Of a stretch of 17,709 bases of DNA, positions 10,007 to 17,709 are shown piece after piece (the stretch's first letter is position 1; each line of letters starts with the position of its first letter). Origin of the DNA: Ichthyophonus hoferi. Taxonomy: Eukaryota; Opisthokonta; Ichthyosporea; Ichthyophonida; Ichthyophonidae. The notes under the pieces are model-generated. The model was given only the letters and a program-made list of their open reading frames with translations. It had not been told where the DNA came from and did no database searches. The DNA lies in assembly GCA_002751075.1 (NCBI GenBank), contig NAOQ01000615.1, positions 23,760-41,468 on the forward strand, written 5' to 3'. The position numbers and the translations under genes were made by a program.

Positions 10007-10291
10007 ATGAATGACAATAGTTATTATTTACATTTTAAAATATCACCCCTTACTGATCGATCTCATTGTGCAATCTGCACATTCGCATCCAAACAAATCA
10101 ATGCATCAATTCTTTCAGAATTAGAACAACAGTGTAACTGCTACAGCCAGTTATATAGAAAGTCGGTGTATGGGTGTTTTATAGAACCTCTACCACAACA
10201 ACTGCATCTTAAAGACAGATCCGATCAAGTAACTATTGCTACCACTGGTCCAGAAAAATTGTCCGAAACATGTTATGACTATCCTGATTAA
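10007..10291 (+). CDS. Open frame in mobile element, 94 aa, unknown
   Basis: ATG-started frame of 94 codons ending inside the right inverted repeat. It is cysteine-bearing (CAIC, CNC, GCF, CYD) with no signal peptide or membrane span. Its first 27 residues are related to the C-terminal half of the 53-codon frame at 9351. I recognise no family. The last 12 codons lie in the inverted repeat, so that part is also the complement of the left arm. It could be a small element-encoded protein or a chance frame in a decayed element. Confidence 0.3.
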   Translation: MNDNSYYLHFKISPLTDRSHCAICTFASKQINASILSELEQQCNCYSQLYRKSVYGCFIEPLPQQLHLKDRSDQVTIATTGPEKLSETCYDYPD

Positions 10292-10549
10292 CACATCCCA
10301 CACTACGGGTCGTTTGAACTTTATTGTACCATTTCACTTGTAGATTAACCAAAGTTTTAGTAACAAGCGCATCAGGCATGATTGGCAAATTATTAATCAC
10401 TTTTACGACCTCGTTAATCGCGATTGTAGTTTTTAAATCATAAATACTTGAAATAGAGTAGCTCAGAATTAGTTATCCAATATCTTTCTAATGGATTAAT
10501 TGACTAATATCCGAAAGTTACCCCAAGATAGTTAAACACTGGCGGCAGT
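10257..10549 (-). repeat. Right terminal inverted repeat
   Basis: Inverted partner of 9098-9410, slightly shorter because of small gaps. The outer tip is CTGGCGGCAGT. Confidence 0.88.
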
Positions 10550-11154
10550 TATATATAAGAAATAGCCATTTCCGTGGTATTTTACAACATATACATGGTC
10601 TCCTCGTGTTTTATTTTATTGTTCATCATGATTTATAATTATTAGCCATTGACAGGTTTTAAATGTTGTAAGCCGCGTATTTATAGGGACCCTTAAAGGG
10701 GTTTTCTTTGCGTTTTTTCTGTCTACCATAAAGGTGCATACAGCATTATTTATCTTCTCATATATTTTCTTCGCGGCAAATTTGCTTATGGTAGTTGACC
10801 CAATAAAGTTATTGTAAGCCCTTTGTTCTTTTTTCGAATAAGACAAATGTGATTGACCACATGAGACAATACGTAAGCGATCAGTAATAATATTGAGGAC
10901 GCTAAATATGCCCACGAGGAGAAACAAAGAAACGATTGCCACAATTTATGTCTGACAAGTACTGCAGCTATTATTGCTATTGGGATAATTCTAAAACCTT
11001 GTAAAATTTACACGTACTAACCAAGCTTCTATTCTTAGTTTGATAATTTGCATATTTTCATGCCTGAATAATGTATATATGCTAGGAACCTTACAAGCTC
11101 CTTCTGTTTAATATTTTATACGTAAACTGCGGTAATCAACCGAATGATTTATAT

Positions 11155-11290
11155 TTTACGACACCGATTTTAAAATTTGGTAACTATTATTTTACAGCGC
11201 TTGCATGTTAAGATGTATACATATCAAGAACTATTAAGTAATTTATTAATACGGAATTATTACTATTAATTTTAATTATTATATTTTATT
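11155..11290. repeat. Dispersed repeat R4, copy 2
   Basis: Same-strand match to 5130-5235: CACCGATTTT, TATTATTTTACAGCGCTT, then a run ending TTATTACTATTAA. Roughly 80% over the best 40 bases. Confidence 0.5.
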
Positions 11291-12569
11291 TTTCGATAAA
11301 ACCTAGCGGAGCAAATACGTTTATCACTGATCCAATGCTAACCAATTGCGAAAATTAGAATATATATTATTCAAGTGCCAGATTATAACCGTGTATTTAT
11401 ACATATATATGATATATGTATATGTTAGCTCACAATATAAATAAAAACAAGCGTGTACCTATGGAAATGTGGTGGCATAATGAAGGAATAATCATGTCGT
11501 ATTTTTGGTTCCCTACTGACAAACGTTCCAAATACAATCACACAACATAATTGTTATTCCATTGACAATAACACGCGTTCTTATAATGACTTAAATCCAC
11601 TGCATATTAACTTTGCTCTGCTGGCTTTTGTTTATCAATAAAAGAAAAAGAAAAGAAAAAAAGATGAAAACTCGGTGTTAACAAATTACTGTACACTTTT
11701 TAATAGCGTAATTATAATAATAGCAAAAATAATGCTAATATACATTGATAATAAACATAAGCGCTAAAATAACATTTACCTACTTCTAAAATTGATTAAA
11801 ATCATAATCATTTACTTGATTGGTGTATTGTATATATAAATTATTAAAAAACAAAAGCCAATCATCCTGAATAAAACATTCTATTAATTTTAGCCAATCG
11901 CTATACTAAATGCTAATAAAAATTAAATTAAAGGCCCACAATCGGGTAGACTAAATATTTAGATAGAGGTCTGTGAGCCGGATTAGGAGAAAGTTACATC
12001 TTTAGGATTATACCTACTGATTGCAACATACAAAGTATACAATATTACCTCAATGAGGATGTGCCTCCTAGGCGAATTATGTTCGATTAGGCGCAGATAT
12101 CTGAGTGGTAGTAAAAATTTATCATTTTTTATTAATTTGCCTAAATTTTTTTGTTATGATGAATGCTTTTTAGTGTTATGCATGGTAACTGTAATATGTT
12201 AATTGCTTTGTAAATGTACATTTTTTTTAATCTTTACCTTATTTAAACTTTGTAAGCTGGTCCTAGAAGGTCGCTATGACACGGACTTAATTACTCATAT
12301 ACTTCGTATTTATTATCAAATCATTGACTTATAAGTTATGTGGAACTTGGAGCATATCATTTAGGCGGAGGTGAAATATTAATTGAAATTTTTCCCAATT
12401 TATTATGGTAGTCTGTATATGTTTATGTAAGTATATAATTTAAGTGGCACTTTTTTTACCCTGAATTTACACCTGATAACAATGATATAGTGAAAGATAT
12501 GACAATATCTTCATATTTTATTACAAAAAAGCATCATTCATGTTCTCTGTAAGATTGTTAAACTCCCGT

Positions 12570-12930
12570 TTGATTACTATATACTAGGACATTACAGACC
12601 AATTTTGGTTGGAACTGAGATAATACGTTACAATCATTCCTTATTTATCTACATTAGAATTTAGCATTTTCTATATCTTCTATTAATCAAATGTTAAATA
12701 TTATCGGTCAAACCTACGTAACGATTCAGATTTGGGCCAATTAATTCCTGTACACCATACTATATTAAGCATACATTTTAATTCGAATTCAGTCTCACCG
12801 CATCACATGTGTTTAGAATAGTATAAATTAACCACAGTGTGGTTGAGATGGGGTTTCCAGTTTTGCTTACACTATAGTCCGCTACCCGACATACCATTGT
12901 CAAGGTAGCAGTTTAAAATAAAGACAGGGT
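12570..12930. repeat. Dispersed repeat R1, copy 2
   Basis: Best full-length partner of copy 1, with an insertion of about 35 bases at 12822-12857 (from AATTAACC to TTTCCAG). The stem seen in copy 1 is weakened here (CCGAC..GTCAAGG). Weak similarity continues to the right at GTTTGTACAT (13049) and TGTATAAATATAA (13510), which also occur right of copy 1, so the element may extend to about 13540. Confidence 0.7.
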
Positions 12931-13424
12931 ACGTTTACCATATATTTTACCATTCCACCAATTTCATTCTTTAGCATTTTGTTAAAAGTTGGTGTATTTT
13001 ATATATTTTTTGAGTTATTAATTATTTGCGTAGATGGAATTACCAGCGTTTGTACATGATATCAATGTGATAGTGCAAAGAATAAAATTATTTGTCAAAT
13101 GTAGCTACCTATAGAACATGAGCTATGTAACTATAGTTATAAATATTCAAATATTTAATGGTAAATTATTAAGTGTTCTATATATAATAGATAATTCTGC
13201 TTCAGATAGGTCTCTGTTTTGCACGGTTTTAAATGTAAATGTATATTCTATTGTAGTACAATTCATCCTGTTACTTTATGATTATTTGGAATCCTCTGGA
13301 TACCGCAGAATTACGTAATAATTTATTATTCACTGAGCCAACCTCAGCGAAACCCAATCAAATGGTTTGTACGCAATATCTATTCAGCAAAATCTCCTGT
13401 TTTTGACACCCACTGAATATATTC

Positions 13425-13930
13425 AAAACAGTAACAATTACAGTTATCACGTAGCCCAATATGACACGTTAGTGACCTAGTATATTGTCTTTGCACGGGT
13501 TGCAATCATGTATAAATATAAATGCAGTAATGCACATTAGAGGGTAACTCCACAGACTGCGCTGAGGCAGCGAAAGAACTATTTCAAGAGCCGGCTAGTT
13601 TATAATAAACTGGATTGAGATACTCTCCAGCTTCCAGAAGAAAACATATATCTAGGAATCAAAAACTAACCGGAGACCCCAAACCTGTGGATAAGTCACT
13701 AGAACTACCAAATATTGCTATAAAGGTTATAGTTATAAATTATAAAAAGGTTATGTTTAATACAGATTGGGGACTCTTGATTCTGTGGCGATACTGAATA
13801 AAGGGTATACATTATCTTGAAACTTAAATGTAGTACTGTAACAATTACAAGATCATCGAGAATAAATTGCATGTGGCCCAATTAATTCAATTATAGCGCA
13901 AACATGTGAAAGCATTTTGCTGTGTGCTTG
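13425..13930. repeat. Local direct repeat pair
   Basis: Short related segments about 415 bases apart: GTAACAATTACA.. then GCCCAAT at 13430-13462, and TGTAACAATTACAAGATCA.. then GGCCCAATTAA at 13837-13885. Too diverged to give clear ends. Confidence 0.35.
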
Positions 13931-14139
13931 GGTGTAAATGAACACAGGTATTAACATAATCCCAATGACTCAGCTTATACTACCCCGGATAAATAAAAGC
14001 TAATATATTCAGTAATAGTAGAAGCGGTCTTTAATATTGCCAAACCATGTCTATTAAGTCATACAAAAAAATAAGTGATGATAGTGAAATTGTGTAGGCG
14101 TTCATCGATTGATTTTCCAGTATGATTCTTTAATTAATT

Positions 14140-14310
14140 AATTATTTCCTTCCTTATTTATATCGGAATGTAACTTACTCCGTTTAATTTTTATTTACTA
14201 TTTATCAAATAGCAGAGAACATATATCAAACCTACGTAGTAAGGATTCAGATTGAGATTAATTTATGTATAATATATACTACACGTAATGGCTTAAAATA
14301 AAGACAGGGT
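14140..14310. repeat. Dispersed repeat R1, copy 3 (internally deleted)
   Basis: It shares TTATTTAT, TATCAAATAG, ATCAAACCTACGTA, GATTCAGATT and the right tip TTAAAATAAAGACAGGGTA with copies 1 and 2. The middle part (CCGCATCACATG to the GTCCGC block) is missing. The right tip is almost identical to copy 2. Confidence 0.65.
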
Positions 14311-14594
14311 ATGCTATGTTCAACCTGTTATGTGTATGTCACCTTCTGAAGATTGTTAAAACAAGATGTACATGTATTTATTTTAAATATACCATTACAT
14401 ATACAATGAGGCTCATTTGCATCCGCAGTTATTTAAACATTTGGATAATTAATCGAAATCAATAAAATTGAATAGCTCATGTGATGACGTCTTATTGTAA
14501 TCCTAGTTACTATGAGTGCCTTCCGCTTTATTTTGTTTTTTCGCTCGAGATTGATATTGAATAGATGAAATAATTAAAAATTAAACTTTAAAAT

Positions 14595-14740
14595 CTAATC
14601 TAATATAAATATAATACAGTAGAATATTACATAATATAATATAATATAGTATATTGTGGTATAGTATCTTATAGTATAGTATAGTGCAATATAAGATAAC
14701 ATAATATAATATATATAATATAATATAATATCTTTTATTT
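14595..14740. repeat. AT microsatellite with TATAG units
   Basis: Low-complexity run of TAATA and TATAG units upstream of the Rpt6 gene, similar in kind to the array at 1-290. About 14320-14594, to its left, shows no gene. Confidence 0.75.
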
Positions 14741-14775
14741 TGTATATATTAAATTTTAATTTTAATTGTAATTAT

Positions 14776-14820
14776 ACACTATTGTAGTACAAGTAATCCG
14801 AAACATAGCCATGATAGAGC
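14776..14820 (+). pseudogene. Decayed copy of the Rpt6 first-exon start
   Basis: ACACTATTGTAG.. followed by GAAACATAGCCATGATAG matches 15055-15100 (ACACTCTATTGTAG.. GAAACATGGCCATGGTAG), with 16 of 18 matches in the last block. The first ATG has become ATA here. The shared TTGTAG could be a splice acceptor, hinting at a 5' UTR intron in Rpt6. The copy lies about 280 bases upstream of the real start. Confidence 0.7.
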
Positions 14821-14969
14821 TATGTATTAGTGGCTCATTAAATGTTATTTATTTAATATAAATGAACCATTGGCTTATCTACTATTACATGATATCACTT
14901 TTACGTCAGAGCGTTCGTTACACAATTTTCATATTAAGGTTTAGTATAGTAATATATAAACTATATTGT

Positions 14970-14974
14970 ATATT

Positions 14975-15008
<34 letters not shown>

Positions 15009-15017
15009 ATATATATT
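14970..15017. repeat. (TA)n tract upstream of Rpt6
   Basis: Almost pure TA dinucleotides broken by two CA steps, 70-115 bases before the start codon. It may act as a promoter melting region or be a plain microsatellite. Confidence 0.8.
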
Positions 15018-15083
15018 GTATTGTAGTTGTTAGTTATAATCATAACATATACCTACACTCTATTGTAGGGTATAATTTGAAAC

Positions 15084-17665
15084 ATGGCCATGGTAGATTC
15101 TATCACTCCTATGCCTATAGTAGGTAATGGTAATGGTAATGATAACCAGAATAGTAAGACGCTACAACAATACTATACTGCGAAGGTATGTGATCATTAT
15201 AGTATATAGTTGTAGGAACATTTGTTACCCACCTTCCTCTCTCTCTTTCTCTCTCTCTCTCTTTCTCTCTCCCTCTCCCTCCCTCTCTTTTCCTCTCTTC
15301 CACATTTTCTTTCATCTTATAGCTATAGTTATAGTATAGGGCTGGGGTTATGCTTGGAGCATGTGTTGTCACTTTCTCTTGTTTTCCTCTCTTCTATTTC
15401 ACAGTCCTTTCCTAGTAGTTTAATTTTTTATTAAGCCAGGTTTTGTACCACTAGTAGGTAGGCATTAATTTATTATATTATAATGGATTTTATTATTATA
15501 TTATTATATTAAAATATATATTAATTCCAATGCGCCGATCAGATTGATGATCTTCAGATCATTGTCAGTGAAAAAGTTCAGAACCTGAGAAGACTAGAGG
15601 CCCAGAGAAATGAATTAAATGCTAAAGGTATGTTATGACTGGTTAATATATTTTAAATGGTGTGATAATAATACCTTAATACGGAAATACTTATTTTATG
15701 TCATTACATATATGGTTTTATGTATACTATATATAATAATACCCATATATAATATAGTATGTCGTCTATATTAGTACCCATATTAAGACATGTTAATAAC
15801 ATTAATACCCATATATAGTACGTCATCTGCATGAAGAGCTGCAGCTGCTACAAGATCCTGGATCATATGTAGGAGAGGTAGTAAAGGCCATAGGAAAGAC
15901 CAAGGTGTTAGTTAAGGTAATTAATTAGTAATTGGTAATCATATGTAGAGAAGGTAAAGGCTATAGGAGAGATTAAGGTGCTAGTTAGGGTAATTAATTA
16001 GTAATTAGTAATCATATGTAGAGAAGGTAGGGGCCATAGGAAAGACCAAGGTGTTAGTTAAGGTAATTAATTAGTAATTGGTAACTATATGTAGAGAAGG
16101 TAAAGGCCATAGGAAAGACCAAGGTGTTAGTTAGGGTAATTAATTAGTAATTAGTATGTAATTGGGCTGTAGCTATACTTTATACATCTTTTACACGGTA
16201 AAGCCAGATTAATAATGAGTTTCTTTGTCACATATACCGTGTTTTTATACCATGTATTATATATTTTAATATATTTTAACTCTTCTCCGTCATAGGTCCT
16301 TATGTACTATAAAGGTATATATTATCCTTATATACTATATAGGCATATACTATCTTTATAGTATGTTTTAATGTTTTAACTCTTATCTGTCATAGGTGCA
16401 CCCCGAGGGCAAGTATGTAGCTTCTATCGACAAGGGCATTGATATTACCAAGATCACTCCCACCTTACGCGTGGCCTTACGTCACGATAGCTATGTGCTG
16501 CATAAGATACTACCCAATAAGAGTAGGTGGTTAAATGTTTTAAAATTTCAAAATTTAAATATATATGGATGTTACTACCCAATCATTGTAAGTGGCGAAA
16601 ATGGGTTAAAATTTTAAATTTTTAGATATATATTGGTGTTACTACCCAATCATTGCAAGTGGCGAAAATGGTTTAAATTTTTTAATTTAAATATATATTG
16701 GTGTGATGGTATGAGTTATAGCGGGGGATGTATGTAGGGAGGGAGAGGGATGTATGCATGCATCTAGCTTATCATATGCTATTATAATATTATAAGCTAA
16801 TACTTTAAATATATTTTTCTTATTGGTCTATTATTTTATAGTTGACCCTCTATTGGCTCTCATCCTGGTAAAGAGCTGTAGATATATGCATGTAGCCATC
16901 ATATACTCTTATTATATTTTACTTTAATATTTTAACCGCCTTCACTCATTGCTCTATTATATCCTATCACAGTTGATCCTCTAGAAAAAATACATATGTT
17001 TACTTCATCTTATCATATACTATTATAATGTTATTTTAGTATTTTAAATATGCTCTTTGATTGATTTCTTCTATCCAATCACAGTCGACCCTTTGGTCTC
17101 TCTGATGATGGTAGAGAAGGTGCCTGACTCCACGTATGAGATGGTGGGAGGCCTGGATAAGCAGATAAAGGAAATCAAAGAGGTATTTAAAATGAGTTTA
17201 CACTGGTTTAAATGGGTTTTAAATTATATTAAACCTGTAGTAAGATCGTGTTATAAAAGGAGATTAAAGAGCTCTAAAATGGTTTTATTGTATTATACTA
17301 TATTGGTTTAAAATAGGTATATAATTGATTAAGTAAATATAACAAGTTAAAATGATTAGCAGATCTTTTTAAGTTTTTTCTATAACTAGATATATATGCC
17401 TATTAAAGCATACAATTATATCTATATATTTGTCTCAATGAAATACCAGCTATTTATCACCTAGTTATATAAATTAATTGGTAATTAAGGTCCCAATTAA
17501 TATTTATTTCTTTTTTAGTGATTGTATTACCTGTTAAACACCCCGAACTGTACCAATTAGTTACTAATTAAATACTAATTAAATATATGTATTTCCCTGT
17601 AGGTGATTGAGTTACCTGTTAAACATCCTGAATTATTTGAGGCTCTGGGTATTGCACAACCTAAG
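15084..17665 (+). CDS. PSMC5: 26S proteasome ATPase subunit Rpt6/PSMC5 (3' partial, 6 exons)
   Basis: Exons: 15084-15185, 15543-15627, 15819-15916, 16396-16522, 17085-17182 and 17603-17665. They give 191 residues of a family near 400. Order: a lineage-specific N-terminus with [22 protein letters not shown] and a coiled coil to about residue 75, then the OB-fold ([42 protein letters not shown]), then the linker to the AAA+ core ([39 protein letters not shown]). This is a near-verbatim Rpt6 signature. Rpt6 is one of six ATPases of the 19S base that unfold substrates into the 20S core. Walker A and B lie off the right edge. A Val common in the family before [11 protein letters not shown] is Ile here, from a codon split by the intron (A/TC). 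The next donor GTAAGA begins at 17666. The start is the first of two ATGs (MAMVD). Confidence 0.96.
15236..15301. repeat. Polypyrimidine (CT)n tract in Rpt6 intron 1
   Basis: Nearly pure C/T run on the + strand, in the middle of intron 15186-15542 and far from its acceptor. Serine/leucine-rich and arginine/glutamate-rich frames through it are artefacts. Confidence 0.9.
15736..15775 (+). pseudogene. Decayed copy of the Rpt6 exon 3 acceptor and start
   Basis: TAATACCCATATATA, a 5-base insert, then GTATGTCGTCTATAT aligns with TAATACCCATATATA-GTACGTCATCTGCAT at about 15804-15832, the real acceptor and first codons (VRHL). A third fragment, GTACCCATAT, lies between them. Confidence 0.65.
15864..16158 (+). 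repeat. Four-copy tandem repeat across the exon 3 donor
   Basis: Unit 73-76 bases. Copy 1 is exon 3 from CATATGTA through the donor at 15916 and 25 bases of intron. Copies 2-4 begin at about 15940, 16013 and 16086 and lie wholly in the intron. Each repeats the codons for VKAIG.(I/T)KVLV(K/R) followed by GTAATTAATTAG. Copies 2-4 share one 3-base loss plus substitutions (GTAGAGAAGGTA), so they arose from each other after the first event. Use of a later donor would meet the in-frame TAG, so only copy 1 can be functional. Confidence 0.92.
16271..16300 (+). pseudogene. Copy of the Rpt6 exon 4 acceptor
   Basis: 25 of 30 bases match 16371-16400 at an offset of exactly 100: TTTTAACTCTT..CCGTCATAGGT against TTTTAACTCTT..CTGTCATAGGT. 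The copy keeps the CATAG acceptor but loses coding similarity after GGT. A decoy acceptor is possible. Confidence 0.8.
16508..16705 (+). repeat. Three-copy tandem repeat across the exon 4 donor
   Basis: Unit 65-67 bases. The exon end TACTACCCAATAAGA plus GTAGGTGG recurs at 16573 and 16640 as TACTACCCAATCATT plus GTAAGTGG or GCAAGTGG, each followed by the same TTTAAAATTT..ATATATATTGG. A fourth partial copy ends near 16705. Copy 2 carries a better donor (GTAAGT) than the real one (GTAGGT). Confidence 0.88.
16842..16876 (+). pseudogene. Decayed copy of the Rpt6 exon 5 start (first)
   Basis: After TTTTATAG, the sequence TTGACCCTCTATTGGCTCTC and on to TGGTAAAGAG matches the exon 5 start at 17085 at about 24 of 34 bases, reading (I)[10 protein letters not shown] against (I)[10 protein letters not shown]. 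The intron before it, from CATATGCTATTATAAT on, is shared too. Confidence 0.82.
16973..16984 (+). pseudogene. Decayed copy of the Rpt6 exon 5 start (second)
   Basis: ATCACAG then TTGATCCTCTAG mirrors ATCACAG then TCGACCCTTTGG at the true acceptor 112 bases on. Exon similarity stops after about 12 bases, but intron similarity extends about 70 bases upstream (CATATACTCTTATTAT). Confidence 0.72.
17253..17285 (+). pseudogene. Decayed copy of the Rpt6 exon 5 end
   Basis: ATAAAAGGAGATTAAAGAG then CTCTAAAATGGTTTTA aligns with ATAAAGGAAATCAAAGAG then GTATTTAAAATGAGTTTA at 17164-17199, about 28 of 35 with two small gaps. The donor GT is lost in the copy (CT). Confidence 0.7.
17519..17560 (+). pseudogene. 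Copy of the Rpt6 exon 6 start
   Basis: After TTTTTTAG, TGATTGTATTACCTGTTAAA and the following CACCCCGAAC match 17604-17640 (TGATTGAGTTACCTGTTAAA..CATCCTGAAT) at about 27 of 36, coding for an LPVKHPEL block. The polypyrimidine tract in front is better than the real one. One base is missing at the junction, so splicing there would put TGA directly after GAG. Confidence 0.88.
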
Positions 17666-17709
17666 GTAAGATAGGATAGGGTGCTATAGGGTATATAGTA
17701 GAATGTGTA

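Larger units (their letters stand above)
9098..10549. mobile_element. 1.45-kb DNA-transposon-like element with ~300-base TIRs
   Basis: Long inverted repeats bound this segment: left arm 9098-9410 and right arm 10257-10549. Both tips read ACYGCCGCCAG when oriented inward. Blocks of 50-60 bases match at about 90% between arms and others at 80-88%, so it is old. The core holds two short open frames (9351-9512, 10007-10291) and a degraded R2-like segment (about 9735-9945). I recognise no transposase and no DDE motif, so it is best called a non-autonomous or foldback-type DNA element of unknown superfamily. Target-site duplication is unclear: a T or TA flanks both ends but proves little in such AT-rich DNA. 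Confidence 0.75.
10550..14139. other. Repeat-rich spacer, no supported gene
   Basis: About 3.6 kb with no gene I can support. It contains R4 copy 2 (11155-11290), a purine-rich A/G run (about 11640-11670), a somewhat GC-richer stretch (11935-12115) holding the palindrome CTAAATATTTAG at 11951-11962, R1 copy 2 (12570-12930) and a local direct repeat (about 13425/13840). A stop-bounded minus-strand frame of about 110 codons at 10616-10945 has a hydrophobic start but no ATG. A GC-richer patch at 13550-13800 has no ATG frame. Confidence 0.6.

Noticed and set aside
12060-12105. GTTCGATTA resembling a tRNA T-loop
   Set aside because: No acceptor, D or anticodon stem could be formed around it.
13118-13318. 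66-codon + strand frame with ATG
   Set aside because: Short, hydrophobic by AT bias, no family signal, lies in the possible right extension of repeat R1.
13615-13797. 60-codon + strand frame in a GC-richer patch
   Set aside because: It starts with TTG, and I see no family or splice support. The patch is noted in the spacer entry.
15115-15434. Three frames through the (CT)n tract
   Set aside because: Serine/leucine or arginine/glutamate repeats from a polypyrimidine tract; the first part overlaps Rpt6 exon 1 in other frames.
15864-16158. Copies 2-4 of the exon 3 tail as alternative coding exons
   Set aside because: With the available AG (TATGTAG) as acceptor the frame gives AGA AGG TAA at once, and no other acceptor keeps the codons open.
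16396-16617. 73-codon frame taken as a gene
   Set aside because: It is Rpt6 exon 4 read past its donor into the intron.
17057-17311. 84-codon frame taken as a gene
   Set aside because: It is Rpt6 exon 5 with intron on both sides; the apparent start is TTG in the intron.

Overview
This looks like nuclear DNA of an intron-rich, AT-rich eukaryote. Three host genes, all on the + strand, stand out from very AT-rich surroundings. Two of them are cut by many short GT-AG introns (about 130 to 580 bases), often with GTATGT or GTATAT donors. The standard genetic code reads through all three. I cannot name the species; a protist or alga is my guess. Exon boundaries come from conserved protein sequence plus GT-AG and phase rules. 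Repeat identities were counted by eye.

Layout. 1-893: pentamer and minisatellite arrays, probably inside an intron. 894-3933: the last eight exons of a seven-bladed WD40 protein of the MORG1/WDR83 type, whose first exon lies upstream. 3934-6289: spacer with diverged dispersed repeats. 6356-7867: an intronless, secreted Notum/pectinacetylesterase-family hydrolase behind a TATA box. 7868-15083: a 7-kb spacer with three unclassified repeat families (called R1, R2 and R4 here) and a 1.45-kb mobile element with terminal inverted repeats of about 300 bases (9098-10549). 15084-17665: the first six coding exons of proteasomal ATPase Rpt6 (PSMC5), running off the right edge just before its ATPase core.

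The genes are not an operon and share no obvious pathway: one is a scaffold or splicing-associated protein, one a secreted esterase, one a proteasome ATPase.

The most striking signal is in Rpt6. Nearly every exon border has one or more decayed, tandemly offset copies in the adjoining non-coding sequence. Each copy carries the splice site plus 10-50 bases of exon. I count eight such borders: the exon 1 start, the exon 3 start and end, the exon 4 start and end, the exon 5 start and end, and the exon 6 start. This suggests repeated short tandem duplication across splice junctions as a way introns grow here. The WD40 gene shows plain microsatellite growth in its introns instead.
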